Source: Polyangia bacterium
GTDB taxonomy: Bacteria; Myxococcota_A; Polyangia; Nannocystales; Nannocystaceae
Direction: 5' to 3'
Length of the DNA stretch: 64,000 nt
Assembly (NCBI GenBank): GCA_030430565.1
Contig: JAUIKS010000016.1
Coordinates: forward strand, 124,001-188,000
The notes beneath the pieces are model-generated. The model was not told the origin of the DNA. It did no database searches and worked only from the letters and a program-made list of their open reading frames with translations. Position numbers and translations under genes: made by a program. This document shows, one piece after another, positions 42,598 through 52,017 of this stretch. Position 1 is the stretch's first letter. Every line of letters starts with the position of its first letter.

Positions 42598-42972
42598 ACC
42601 GGCGAGCGAGCGGCGCGCGTAACCACGCCTTAAAAACAGGTCCCTTTGAGCATGTGTGGTGATTGAGATTCGGTAGAGGCGCGCGCGCGCGAGCGGCGTG
42701 AAATCGCGGGCGGGCGCGGGCGCGGAAGCGCTCGCGGCGCGCGCGCGCTCGGGCGAGCGACGCAGCCGGGACCGCGCCGGCGCGCGCACGAGAGCGCGAC
42801 GTCGGCGGGCCACGAGGCGGTTGCGTCGCATCTGCGCCGGTGTAACCCTTGGCCTCCAGGCCCGTGTAACGCCAAGCTTGTCCCGGCTGTCGGGACAGGG
42901 GCAACCGATGACAGCCACGCGTCAGCAGGACCGAATGAGCGAGCGACGAGGTCGACGCAGAGGGGCGGCCCT
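42598..42972. other. intergenic region before the pseudokinase gene
   Basis: The left part contains an AT-richer patch with AAAAACAGGTC (42633-42643) that may be promoter DNA; the middle is Arg/Ala-type low-complexity GC sequence. A 92-codon plus-strand frame (42698-42976) ends by overlapping the TTG start of the next gene but looks like shadow coding. Confidence 0.45.
42879..42897. promoter_or_regulatory. inverted repeat TGTCCCG-5-CGGGACA
   Basis: Perfect 7-bp arms with a GCTGT spacer lie about 75 bases before the pseudokinase start. It may be an operator or an attenuating hairpin; no T-run follows. Confidence 0.4.
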
Positions 42973-45210
42973 TTGACCGATCGCGCGAGCAATCGCGCGA
43001 GGTTGCCCGGGCAGCCGGAACGCATCGGATCCTTCGCGCTCCTGCGCAAGCTCGGCGAGGGCGCGCGGGGGATCGTGGTCTTGGCCTACGACGAGACCTT
43101 TAACCACCGCGTCGCGCTGAAGGTGCTGAACCAGCACCCCGCGGACTCGCCAGAGCTGCGCGAGCGCGTGATCGCGGCCGCGCGGCCGCTGATGCGGCTC
43201 TCGCACCCGAACGTCGCCCGCATCCACGACATCGGCGAGTTTCACGGGCAGCTGTACGTGGCGACGGAGTTCGTCCCGGGCCTCACGGTCAGCGACTGGA
43301 TCGAGTCCGACTCGCCCGATTGGAGCGAGGTGCTCGACGTCTACCTGCAGGCCGGGCGGGGGCTCGCGGCCGCCCACCACAGCGGCGTCTTGCACGGCAG
43401 CTTTCGCCCGGAGCACGTGATGCTGCGGCGCGACGGGCAGGCCTTCGTCATCGACTTCAGCCCGCCCGGCGTCTCGCTCAGCGCGCGGGCGGACGGGCCG
43501 CGCGGGGACGACAGCGAGGCCTCGTCGGAGCTCGACATCAGCGCGGGCGAGCTCGCAGATGCTCCAGAGTACATGTCCCCAGAGCAGTTCTTGGGCAAGC
43601 CCGTCGACGCGCTCAGCGAGCAGTTCAACTTCTGCGCGTCGCTGTGGCGCGGGCTCATGGGCGAGCGCGCCTTCGAGGGGGACAGCTTCGACGAGCGCGC
43701 GCGCAGCGTGGTCAGCGGCAGGCTGAACCCGCCGCCCCGACGCAGCGCGACGCCGCCGTGGGTCGTCGACGCGCTGCGCCGCGGGATGTCGCCAGACCCC
43801 GCCCAGCGCTACCCGTCGATGGACGCGCTGCTCGAGGTGCTCGATCGCGGCGACGGGGGGGCGGCCGAGCGCCGGACGCCGCGCTGGATCGATCCGATCC
43901 TCATCGTCCTGCTGTTCACGCTGACCTCGATCGCGGTCACGAAGGCGGTGCTCCCCGATCTCGTCCTGATCCCCGCGCCGGTCGACGCCGTGCTCGCGGA
44001 GCAGCTCGACGCGAGCGCGGCGGCGGCGCGCGAGGCCGCCGCGCGGCGCGAGTGGGTCTACCCCGCCGAGCGTCCGGGTGATCCTGAGCTCCCACGCACG
44101 GCGCTGCAGCACGTCATCGCGGTCGAGAAGATCGAGGGGGAGGAGGGCGCGAAAGACCCCGGCGCGCGCGCGAAGGAGCTGCGCCAAGAATTCGCGCACA
44201 CGCTGCGGGAGCTCGGTGACGCGTACTGGGAACTCGACGGCGGCAAGGCGTTCGCGCGGGACTACTACCTCCAGTCGCGCTTGTTCGTGGACGACGACGA
44301 GGCGCTGCGCGAGCGCGCCGGCGTGACCCCGGGGTGGTTTCAGGCGTTTCGCGAGAAGGCGGAGGCCGGCGCCTTCACGGCGCTCGAGGTCGCGAACGCG
44401 GAGCCGCTGCGGCTCCTCTCCGATCCGGATATCGACGCTCGCGTCACGTCGCTCACCGAGTACACGAGGCGGACGCGCGGCATCCCGAGCGCGATGCGGG
44501 CCGACCTCGCGAAGCTGCTCGGAGAAGAAAACGAGGAAGCGCCCGCGGAACAGCCAGCGCGAGAGCCAGCGCGAGAGCCCGCGGGCGCGCGACAGACGGG
44601 CGGCGAAGGAACCGCGCCGGATGAGGGCGCGACGTCGGGGGAGTCGACGGAGGGCGACGCCAGCGACGCGGGCGAGTTCTCGGGCGCGCGCCCGGGGGAC
44701 GACGAGGGGCGCGACGAGGGAGACGACGCCGGCGTGCCCGCGACGCCCGAGGAGCTCGCGGCGCTCGAGGGGCTGGAGGGCGATGAGGAGCCCGACGAGA
44801 TCGTCGATCCGCCGCTCGACCCCAAGGCCGCGCGCAAGCTGTCACTGCGGCTGATGTGGGGCGGGAACGCGGCGTTGGATCGCGAGGAGTTCGCGCGCGC
44901 GGAGCGGCTGTACAAGCGCGCGATCGAGGTCGACCCGCGCAACCACTGGGCGCATCACGGGCTGTACGCGCTCTACTTCGTCAAGGGCAGCTACAGCAAG
45001 GCGCGCGAGCACGTACGCCAGGCCGCCGCGCTGGCGCCGAGGCGCGCGAAGTACCGCCTCGACCTGGGAGACCTGTACCTTCAGTCGGGCGATACGAGCG
45101 CCGCGCGCAAGGCGTTCACGGCCGCCGAGGCGCTCGGGGAGGTCGAGGAGGCGCGCAAGCGGCTCGACGCGCTGCCGGCCGAGGGCGCGTCAGAGCCGGC
45201 GCCCGAGTAG
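42973..45210 (+). CDS. Ser/Thr pseudokinase with transmembrane helix and TPRs
   Basis: The 745-residue protein starts at TTG. Residues 18-285 are a Hanks-type kinase fold with a glycine loop GEGARG (28-33) and Lys50 (VALK). The catalytic HRD is replaced by H131-G-S133, the loop Asn by His (FRPEHV), and DFG reads DFS (151-153). Loss of the catalytic Asp indicates a pseudokinase. A membrane helix follows (about 304-326), then a helical region, an acidic Glu/Asp/Gly-rich linker (about 515-600) and C-terminal TPRs (about 615-735; FARAERLYKRAIEVDPRNHWAHH). It is probably a binding scaffold in a kinase pathway. Confidence 0.82.
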   Translation: MTDRASNRARLPGQPERIGSFALLRKLGEGARGIVVLAYDETFNHRVALKVLNQHPADSPELRERVIAAARPLMRLSHPNVARIHDIGEFHGQLYVATEFVPGLTVSDWIESDSPDWSEVLDVYLQAGRGLAAAHHSGVLHGSFRPEHVMLRRDGQAFVIDFSPPGVSLSARADGPRGDDSEASSELDISAGELADAPEYMSPEQFLGKPVDALSEQFNFCASLWRGLMGERAFEGDSFDERARSVVSGRLNPPPRRSATPPWVVDALRRGMSPDPAQRYPSMDALLEVLDRGDGGAAERRTPRWIDPILIVLLFTLTSIAVTKAVLPDLVLIPAPVDAVLAEQLDASAAAAREAAARREWVYPAERPGDPELPRTALQHVIAVEKIEGEEGAKDPGARAKELRQEFAHTLRELGDAYWELDGGKAFARDYYLQSRLFVDDDEALRERAGVTPGWFQAFREKAEAGAFTALEVANAEPLRLLSDPDIDARVTSLTEYTRRTRGIPSAMRADLAKLLGEENEEAPAEQPAREPAREPAGARQTGGEGTAPDEGATSGESTEGDASDAGEFSGARPGDDEGRDEGDDAGVPATPEELAALEGLEGDEEPDEIVDPPLDPKAARKLSLRLMWGGNAALDREEFARAERLYKRAIEVDPRNHWAHHGLYALYFVKGSYSKAREHVRQAAALAPRRAKYRLDLGDLYLQSGDTSAARKAFTAAEALGEVEEARKRLDALPAEGASEPAPE

Positions 45211-45273
45211 ACCGCGATCGTCGGACGCTCCCGAGGACGACGCGGGCGGTGGTACGCTCGCGTCGCGAGGATC

Positions 45274-48200
45274 ATGTCGACGCCTGCGTCCAGCGAGCGC
45301 GCGCCCTCTTCGGCGCCCGTCACCAGCGGTCGGCCGCGACCCGTGGAGTCACATGTGCTATCAGACATGTCGGAAGACGCGGGGGCGGGCGCGGGGGAGC
45401 GACGCGTGTACCGAGCGCTCGTCGGGCTCCTGCGCGGGCTCGAGGAGGCGGACGCGCGCAGCCCCGCGCGTCCGCTCGCGCGCGCGCTCACGGAGCGCGG
45501 CGGCGACGCGGTCTACGCTGAGCTGCTCACGGTGACTCTGCGGCTCGTGCTCGTGCTGTGCGCCGAGCGGCGCGGGCTCCTCGTCGACGGTGAAGGGGCG
45601 CCCTCCGCCGGCCTCCACGAGCTGCGCGCGCGGCTGACGGAGTCGGTGGCCGCCGCGTCGACGCGCGCGCGCGGGCGCGTCGGGGCCTGGCGCGAGGCGT
45701 GGGCCCGCGCCGAGGAGGTGTTCGCGGGCAGCGGCGCGCTCGAGCTGCAGCTCGACGACGTGTGGCGCGACGCGGACGGCCCGCGCGAGCTCAGCGACGT
45801 GACGACGCACGGGCTGCTCACGCGGCTGCGCGGGCTCGAGACGGCGCTCGAGGTCGAGCAGCTCGGCGGCCTCTACGAGTCGCTGATGGGCTATCGCGTC
45901 GAGCGTCTGCAGCGCGACAGCGTTTGCCTGCGGCCGTGGCGGGTGTGGTGCTCGCCCGCCGAGATCCTCGATTACCGCCCGCCCGGACGCGCGCGGTGGC
46001 TCATCCAGAAGGTCGGGCTCGCCCGCGGCCAGGCGCGTCGACTCGAGGCCGAGCTGCTCGCCGCGCGCGCCCCCGCGGAGGCCATGGCCGCGCTCGCCCG
46101 GCTCGCGGAGCCAGGCGCGGTGACGCGGCTCGCGGGCACGCTCGTGCTGCAGCCGACCGCCGCGCGTCGGCGGACGAGCTCCCACTACACGCCGCGGGCG
46201 CTGACCGAGCCGATCGTCGCGCGGACGCTGGCGCCGCTGCTTCGCGGGCTCGGCCCGGCGCCCGCGAGCGCGCGCCTGCTCGCGCTCACGATCTGTGATC
46301 CGACCATGGGCTCGGGCGCGTTCTTGCTCGCGGCTTGCCGGGTCCTGGCGCGTCACGTCGAGGCCGCGTGGCGGCGGGAGGGCGCGGGCGAGGCCCCAGG
46401 CGGCCGCGGCGAGCTCGAGCGGCGAGCGCGGCGCGCCGTGGCGTCCTCGTGCCTCTACGGCGTCGACAAGAACCCGACCGCGGTCGCGCTCGCCAAGCTC
46501 TCGCTGTGGCTCGAGGTCGCGGCGCCGGGCGAGGGCGTCGAGACCTACGCGCGCGCGCTCCGGCGCGGCGACTCGCTCGTCGGCCTCGGGGCCGAGCAGC
46601 TGCGGCGCGCCCACTGGCGCGGTGACGGGAGCGGCGACGCGCTGGCGTCGCCCGCGTCGGCGCGCCCGCGGCTGCTCGCGGACCTGGTCGTTGGGTCATT
46701 CTTCGCGGAGCGCTCGGCCAGGGGGCGCGCGCGACGTCGGCTCGACGCGCTCGCGACCCTCGAGGGCTGGACGCGCGGCGGGGGCGAGGGCGAGCCGCCC
46801 GAGGCGCTCCGGGGGCTGCAGCGGCGCGCGCGTGAGCGCGACGCCTTCCACTGGCCGCTCGAATTCCCCGAGGTGTTCCAAGGGACACAAGACTCCGCGG
46901 GCTTCGACGCGATCGTCGGCAACCCGCCCTTCGCCGGGAAGAACGGCGTGATCAAGGCGGGCGGGCGGGCGCTGATCGACTGGCTCAAGGCCGCGCACGC
47001 GGGGACCCACGGCAACGCGGATCTCTCGGCCCACTTCTTGCGACGCGCGGCCGCGCTGCTGGGCGGTCACGGGGCGCTCGGGCTGATCACGACGAACACG
47101 ATCTGCCAAGGCGACACGCGCGACACAGGCCTCAAGCCGCTGGTGCGCGCGGGCGCGGTGATCTACGAGGCGACGCGCACGCGCGAGTGGCCCGGCGACG
47201 CCTCGGTCTCGGTCGCGGTCGTGCACGCGGCCTTCGGGCGCGCGCGCGGCTGGCTCGGCGAGACGCGTCGCCTCGACGGTCGCGCGGCGTCGGTCATCAA
47301 CAGCCGTCTGCGCCCCTCGCCCGAGCGCGCCGATCCGGCGCGGCTGCGGGCGAACGCGGGCAAGAGCTTTCAGGGCAGCATCGTGCTCGGGCGCGGCTTC
47401 ACGATGACGCCCGCGGAGCGCGACGCGCTCGTCGCTCGCGACCCGCGCAACGCCGAGCGCCTGTTCCCGTACCTCGGCGGGGAGGAGATCAACAGCAGCC
47501 CGACGCAGGCGCATCACCGCTACGTGATCAACTTCGGGAGCATGTCGCTCGCCGAGGCGGCGCGCTGGCCCGCCTTGCTCGACATCGTGCGCGCGACCGT
47601 CAAGCCCGAGCGCGATCGCAGCTCGCACTCGACCGCGCGCTGGTGGCACTTCGAACGTCCGCGCGAGCCGGTCTACGGGGCGATCGCCGGGCTCTCGCGC
47701 TGCCTCGTCAATTCCCAGGTCTCCAAGCACCTCGTGTTCGCGTTCCAGCCCACCGACCGCGTGTTCGCGCACACGCTCTACGTCTACCCGCTGGACTCCT
47801 ACGCCGCCTTCGCGACCCTGCAGTCGCGACTGCACGAGGTCTGGGCGTGGCTCCTGAGCTCGTCGATGCGCAACGCCGGGATCCGCTACATCAAGGCCGC
47901 CTGCTTCGAGACCTTCCCGTTCCCCACGCCCGCCGCGCCCGCGCTCGAGACGGCGCTCTCGCGTGCTGGCGAGGCGCTGTACGAGGCGCGCGCGCGCCTG
48001 ATGAGCGAGCGCTCGATCGGCCTCACGAAGGTCTACAACGCGCTGCGCGATCGGGCGGTCCGGGACGTCGCGGTCGAGCGGCTGCGATCGCTGCACCGCG
48101 CGCTCGACCGGGCGACGCTCGCCGCCTACGGCTGGTCAGACCTCAGCCCTCCGCCGTACATCACGCCGCAGACCTCGGACGAGCGACGCGTCGCGCGGGC

Positions 48201-48276
48201 GTTTGAGGACGCGCTGCTCGATCGGCTGTTCACGCTCAACGCGGCGCGGGCGGAGGTTGAGGCCGCGGCGCGCTGA
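45274..48276 (+). CDS. adenine-N6 DNA methyltransferase of the Eco57I/type IIG class
   Basis: The 1000-residue protein has AdoMet motif I DPTMGSGAFLL (about residue 342) and the catalytic motif IV NPPF (about 550), the order of gamma-class N6-adenine methylases. The segments RTSSHYTPRALTEPIV and YGVDKNPTAVALAKLSLWLEV are typical of Eco57I-like enzymes. The last 300 residues contain a TaqI-like recognition region (INSSPTQAHHRYVINFG, GIRYIKAACFETFPFP). No clear nuclease PD-(D/E)xK motif is seen in the N-terminal 250 residues. The size also fits DrmMI of DISARM, but no helicase or other defence genes flank it. It appears to be a stand-alone methylase; role in defence or epigenetic control is open. 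Confidence 0.8.
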   Translation: MSTPASSERAPSSAPVTSGRPRPVESHVLSDMSEDAGAGAGERRVYRALVGLLRGLEEADARSPARPLARALTERGGDAVYAELLTVTLRLVLVLCAERRGLLVDGEGAPSAGLHELRARLTESVAAASTRARGRVGAWREAWARAEEVFAGSGALELQLDDVWRDADGPRELSDVTTHGLLTRLRGLETALEVEQLGGLYESLMGYRVERLQRDSVCLRPWRVWCSPAEILDYRPPGRARWLIQKVGLARGQARRLEAELLAARAPAEAMAALARLAEPGAVTRLAGTLVLQPTAARRRTSSHYTPRALTEPIVARTLAPLLRGLGPAPASARLLALTICDPTMGSGAFLLAACRVLARHVEAAWRREGAGEAPGGRGELERRARRAVASSCLYGVDKNPTAVALAKLSLWLEVAAPGEGVETYARALRRGDSLVGLGAEQLRRAHWRGDGSGDALASPASARPRLLADLVVGSFFAERSARGRARRRLDALATLEGWTRGGGEGEPPEALRGLQRRARERDAFHWPLEFPEVFQGTQDSAGFDAIVGNPPFAGKNGVIKAGGRALIDWLKAAHAGTHGNADLSAHFLRRAAALLGGHGALGLITTNTICQGDTRDTGLKPLVRAGAVIYEATRTREWPGDASVSVAVVHAAFGRARGWLGETRRLDGRAASVINSRLRPSPERADPARLRANAGKSFQGSIVLGRGFTMTPAERDALVARDPRNAERLFPYLGGEEINSSPTQAHHRYVINFGSMSLAEAARWPALLDIVRATVKPERDRSSHSTARWWHFERPREPVYGAIAGLSRCLVNSQVSKHLVFAFQPTDRVFAHTLYVYPLDSYAAFATLQSRLHEVWAWLLSSSMRNAGIRYIKAACFETFPFPTPAAPALETALSRAGEALYEARARLMSERSIGLTKVYNALRDRAVRDVAVERLRSLHRALDRATLAAYGWSDLSPPPYITPQTSDERRVARAFEDALLDRLFTLNAARAEVEAAAR

Positions 48277-48301
48277 GCTGAGCTGTTATGGTACGCGGCC
48301 C

Positions 48302-49006
48302 ATGGAGCAGCGCGAGATCTATCAGCGACACGCCGAGCGCTACCACGAGCTGGTGCGCGCCGAGGACCACGAGCGCAACCTCCCGCGGGCGCTCACGGAG
48401 CTCGTCACGCTCGCGGGGCGACGCGTGGTCGAGGTCGGCGCGGGCACCGGGCGCGTCACCCAGATCCTGCTCGACGCCGGCGCGCGCGTCTGGGCGACCG
48501 AGCGCGAGCCGGCGATGATTAAGGTGGCGCGGCGCGAGCTCAGCCCCGCAGACGATCGCCTGACGCTCATCCAAGCCAGCGCCGGCGCGCTGCCGCTCGA
48601 GGCCGACTTCGCCGAGCTCGCGGTCGCGGGCTGGGTCTTCGGGCACATGCGCAAGTGGATGCCGGACGACTGGCGCGCGGGGATCGGCGCGGCGATCCTC
48701 GATCTCCAGCGAGTGCTCCGCCCCGGCGGCGAGCTCGTCATCATCGAGACGCTCGGGACCAACAGCGAGACGCCGCGACCGAGCCCGAGCCTCGCCGAGT
48801 ATTACGCCTGGCTCGAGGAGCAGGTCGGCCTCACGCGCGTCGCGATCCGCACCGACTACGCCTTCGCCGACGTCGAGCGCGCCGCCGAGACGCTGGGCTT
48901 CTTCTTCGGGCCCGACATGGCGGCGCGGGTGCGGGCGCGCGGCTCGGCGATCGTGCCGGAGTGCACCGGGATCTGGTCGGGGGTGCCGCGCCTGCGCGCG
49001 GGCTGA
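48302..49006 (+). CDS. class I SAM-dependent methyltransferase
   Basis: The 234-residue protein has motif I VVEVGAGTGRVT (about 43-54), ATEREPAMI for the acidic post-I residue, and the post-motif VLRPGGELVIIET. This is the ubiquinone/menaquinone-methylase-like Methyltransf_11/25 fold. It starts 25 nt after the large methylase and is followed 12 nt later by the DksA-like gene, so the three may be co-transcribed. Substrate cannot be inferred. Confidence 0.85.
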   Translation: MEQREIYQRHAERYHELVRAEDHERNLPRALTELVTLAGRRVVEVGAGTGRVTQILLDAGARVWATEREPAMIKVARRELSPADDRLTLIQASAGALPLEADFAELAVAGWVFGHMRKWMPDDWRAGIGAAILDLQRVLRPGGELVIIETLGTNSETPRPSPSLAEYYAWLEEQVGLTRVAIRTDYAFADVERAAETLGFFFGPDMAARVRARGSAIVPECTGIWSGVPRLRAG

Positions 49007-49018
49007 TAGGGTCTCCCC

Positions 49019-49396
49019 GTGGGCGTCGAGGACGAGGGAGAACTGACGGGCGCGCAGCTTGACGAGCTTCGCGGCGACTTGATCGAGCTGCGCGCCCGGC
49101 TGAGCGAGCAGCTCGAGCGGGCGCGTGGTTCGGCGGCGACCGTCGCGCTCGACGAGCCGATCGGCAGGCTGTCGCGGATCGACGCGCTCGCGCAGCAGCA
49201 GGTCGCCAAAGCCGGCGTCGAGGCCACGAGACGCCGGCTCGCGCAGGTCCACTCCGCGCTCCAGCGGCTCGACGAGGGGGAGTACGGCTACTGCCTCCGC
49301 ACCGGCGAGCCGATCGGCTTTCGTCGCCTCAAGGTGCGCCCCGAGGCGACGCTCTCGCTCGCGGGTCAGGCCGAGCTCGAGCGACGACGGCGGTGA
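49019..49396 (+). CDS. DksA/TraR-family protein with Cys-poor finger
   Basis: The 125-residue protein starts at GTG. It has an N-terminal coiled-coil (ELRARLSEQLERARG, RLSRIDALAQQQ) and a C-terminal globular segment with EYGYCLRTGEPIGFRRLKVRPEATLSLAGQ, matching the DksA finger (YGxCxxCGExIxxxRLxxxPxxxxCxxCQ). Only the first Cys remains; the others read Thr, Ser and Gly. Zinc-free homologues such as Pseudomonas DksA2 replace these Cys in a similar way and still regulate RNA polymerase, so activity is plausible. Confidence 0.8.
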   Translation: MGVEDEGELTGAQLDELRGDLIELRARLSEQLERARGSAATVALDEPIGRLSRIDALAQQQVAKAGVEATRRRLAQVHSALQRLDEGEYGYCLRTGEPIGFRRLKVRPEATLSLAGQAELERRRR

Positions 49397-49484
49397 GCCG
49401 ACCCACCGCGTTCGCGGTCTGAACGGATGGTCAGACCGTGTACAAGCAACGATCCCGCTCGCGGCAGCCTGCTAGCATCCGGGC

Positions 49485-50495
49485 ATGCGACGGATGTACA
49501 GCGCGGCGCTCGCGGTCCTGTTCGGGTGCTCGATCGGTTGTAGCGGCGGCGATCCGGGCGGCACCACGGTCGACGCGACCGACGCGGGCACCGACGGGAG
49601 CACGACCGACAGCGCGAACACGACCAGCGCGCAAACGAGCGGCACCACGGGCAGCGCGAGCACCGGCGCGAGCGCGACGACGGGGATGACCGCCGGCGCG
49701 ACGACGTCCACGAGTGGGAGCGCCACGAGCGATGTCGGCTCGACCGGCGGCTCGTCGGGCGGTCCCGAGACGAGCTCGAGCAGCGACGGCACGAGCGGCT
49801 CGAGCGACGCGATGACGAGCGGCTCGTCGAGCGGGGACGGCTCGTCGAGCGGGGACGGCTCGTCGAGCGGCGGCGGCTCGTCCGGGGGCTGCGTGGAGCA
49901 GGAGTGGTACCCGGACGGCGACAAAGACGGCTACGGCGACGGCGAGCCGATGGTGAGCTGCGAGCAGCCGGAGGGCTACGCCGAGCAAGACGGGGACTGC
50001 GACGACAACAACATCGACGTGAACCCCGGCCTCGACGAGAAGTGCGACAACCAGGACAACGACTGCGACGGCGTAGTCGACGAGGGCTCGCCGCAGAACA
50101 ACTTCTGCGACGAGTGCGAGTTCGTGCAGTGGGACCAGGACCCCGACACCTACTACGTCTACTGCAACAACCACCAGACGTGGTTCAACGCCCAGAACCA
50201 CTGCGAGGGCCTGGGCGGGCACCTGGTGACGATCAAGAGCGCGCAGGAGAACAATTTCGTCGGCGGCCTGCTGCTCGAGTGGAACATCTGGATCGGGCTC
50301 GATGATCAGGACGTCGAGGGCGACTTCAACTGGGTCGACGGCGACAACCTGGGCTGGGAGAACTGGGATCTCTTCCAGCCCGACGACGGCGGCCTGTTCG
50401 GCGACGAGGACTGCACCGAGATGCGCCAGAGCCTCGAGTGGAACGACCTGCCCTGCGGCAACGACCTGCCCTTCGTCTGCGAGCACCCGGCGTAG
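49485..50495 (+). CDS. lipoprotein with MopE-type metal-binding motif and C-type lectin domain
   Basis: The 336-residue protein has a signal peptide ending SIGC (lipobox, about residue 19) and a very long Ser/Thr/Gly linker (about 20-134). Residues 140-205 carry DGDKDGYGDGE, DGDCDDNNIDVNP and DNQDNDCDGVVDEG, the MopE-like metal-binding Cys/Asp motif. Residues about 208-336 form a C-type lectin-like domain: TWFNAQNHCEGLGGHLVTI, IWIGLDDQ, then WNDLPCGNDLPFVCE, including the WND and C-terminal Cys pairing typical of Ca-binding CTLDs. It is likely a surface glycan-binding protein. Confidence 0.85.
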   Translation: MRRMYSAALAVLFGCSIGCSGGDPGGTTVDATDAGTDGSTTDSANTTSAQTSGTTGSASTGASATTGMTAGATTSTSGSATSDVGSTGGSSGGPETSSSSDGTSGSSDAMTSGSSSGDGSSSGDGSSSGGGSSGGCVEQEWYPDGDKDGYGDGEPMVSCEQPEGYAEQDGDCDDNNIDVNPGLDEKCDNQDNDCDGVVDEGSPQNNFCDECEFVQWDQDPDTYYVYCNNHQTWFNAQNHCEGLGGHLVTIKSAQENNFVGGLLLEWNIWIGLDDQDVEGDFNWVDGDNLGWENWDLFQPDDGGLFGDEDCTEMRQSLEWNDLPCGNDLPFVCEHPA

Positions 50496-50694
50496 CGGAT
50501 TCAGCGGAGACAGCGCGTACCCCATCTCTTCCAGGAGCGGAGACGGAGCACGTTCGCGCTCGCGTTAGAGAGCGCCGGTGCCGCTCCTGAAAGGCTTGCG
50601 ACCAGGCTGCCGCTTTGGCAGGTAAGGCGCGCGTAGGATGGTGTTGAGCTGTCGTGAGCGGAGCGAGAACAACTTGATGTGCTAGCCTGCCGGC

Positions 50695-52017
50695 GTGAGC
50701 GAGGACTCTGCGCGCTTTCTTCGTGACTTCTATCAGGCGCTCACGCCGAACGAGCCGCTCCTCCCGGATGATCGGCGATACGTCGATCTCTATGGGAGCA
50801 TGCGCGAGCCGGATCCGGTCGAGAGCTTGGCGACGAACATCGAGTGGGCTCCGTTGGAGTCGGTGCAGCTGTTCTCGGGATTCCGCGGTACGGGGAAGAG
50901 CACGACCCTCCGGCGACTCAAAGCGCTTCTCGAGGAGCGGGGGTGCATCGTCGCGCTCTGTGACATGCAAGACTACTTGAACCTCTCGACCCCGATCGAC
51001 ATCAGCGACTTTCTCATCTCGGTCGCGGGGGCGTTTGGCGACGCGCTCAGGGATAGGGAGCACCTTGGCTCCGACCCGGCGCACGAGGGCTACTGGACAC
51101 GATTCGTTAACTTTTTGACGAAGACTCGCGTCGAACTCAGCGGCGTCGACGTGAAGACGGACGCCGGCGCGACCCTCAAGACGAGCCTCAAGCAGGACCC
51201 GAGCTTTCGCCAGCAGCTGCAGGAGCGCATGAAGGGCCATATCGGTCAGCTGGTTGAAGATGTTCGTCAGTACATGGCCGATTGCATCACGCGGCTGCGG
51301 AGCCGCTTCGGCGCTGACAAACGGGTCGTGCTGTTGCTCGACTCTGTCGAGCAGATTCGCGGGACGTCCATCAACGCGGATGAGGTCTACAGCTCGGTCG
51401 AGACCCTGTTCGTGGGTCACGCGGGCAAGCTCAAATTTGAGTACCTGCACGTCGTCTACACGACTCCGCCGTGGCTGAAGATTCGCCACGCGGGGGTGTA
51501 CGGCAGCTTCGACGACGGTTACCTGCTGCCCTGCGTGAAGGTGCAGACACGCGAGGGGCGTCCCTACAGCCCGGGGCTCAATGCACTGGAGCAGGTCGTG
51601 CGAAAGCGCGGTGACTGGCAGCGCCTCGTCGGGAGTCGCGCGCAGCTCGACAAGCTTATCCTCGCGTCCGGCGGGTATCTACGCGACCTCTTTCGACTCC
51701 TTCAGGCGTGTCTCCGGCTGGCCAACGGACAGCAGCTGCCCATTAAGAACTCGGCGCTCGACCGCGGTATCGTCCAGGTCCGCAACAGCTATCTCCCGAT
51801 CGCGCTGGAGGACGCGCGCTGGCTCGCCAAGACCGCGAGCAGCAACGACGCGAACCTCGAAAGCATGGAGAAACTGCCGGACCTCTCACGCCTGTTCGAC
51901 ACGCACATGCTGCTCTGTTATCGCAACGGCGAGGAGTGGTACGGCATTCACCCAATCATCCGCGAGCGCGTGCTCGAGATGAACGCGCGTGAGCAGGCCG
52001 AGCGCGACAGGTCGTGA
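50695..52017 (+). CDS. P-loop NTPase (AAA/STAND-like), first gene of a two-gene cassette
   Basis: The 440-residue protein starts at GTG. Walker A is GFRGTGKST (62-70) and Walker B is VVLLLDSVEQ (211-220, Asp216 with Glu219). The following segment (VETLFVGHAG, then LHVVYTTPPWL near residue 260) fits sensor 1 of AAA/STAND ATPases. The C-terminal third is helical (GGYLRDLFRLLQACLRLA, a typical STAND-type helical/winged part, then GIHPIIRERVLEM). There is no effector domain that I recognise. The downstream gene overlaps its stop by 4 nt (GTGA), so the products probably act together. Confidence 0.78.
   Translation: MSEDSARFLRDFYQALTPNEPLLPDDRRYVDLYGSMREPDPVESLATNIEWAPLESVQLFSGFRGTGKSTTLRRLKALLEERGCIVALCDMQDYLNLSTPIDISDFLISVAGAFGDALRDREHLGSDPAHEGYWTRFVNFLTKTRVELSGVDVKTDAGATLKTSLKQDPSFRQQLQERMKGHIGQLVEDVRQYMADCITRLRSRFGADKRVVLLLDSVEQIRGTSINADEVYSSVETLFVGHAGKLKFEYLHVVYTTPPWLKIRHAGVYGSFDDGYLLPCVKVQTREGRPYSPGLNALEQVVRKRGDWQRLVGSRAQLDKLILASGGYLRDLFRLLQACLRLANGQQLPIKNSALDRGIVQVRNSYLPIALEDARWLAKTASSNDANLESMEKLPDLSRLFDTHMLLCYRNGEEWYGIHPIIRERVLEMNAREQAERDRS

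Noticed and set aside
42698..42976. A 92-codon gene just before the pseudokinase
   Set aside because: The translation is almost all Arg/Ala/Ser, and the overlap with the TTG start can be explained by chance in GC-rich DNA.
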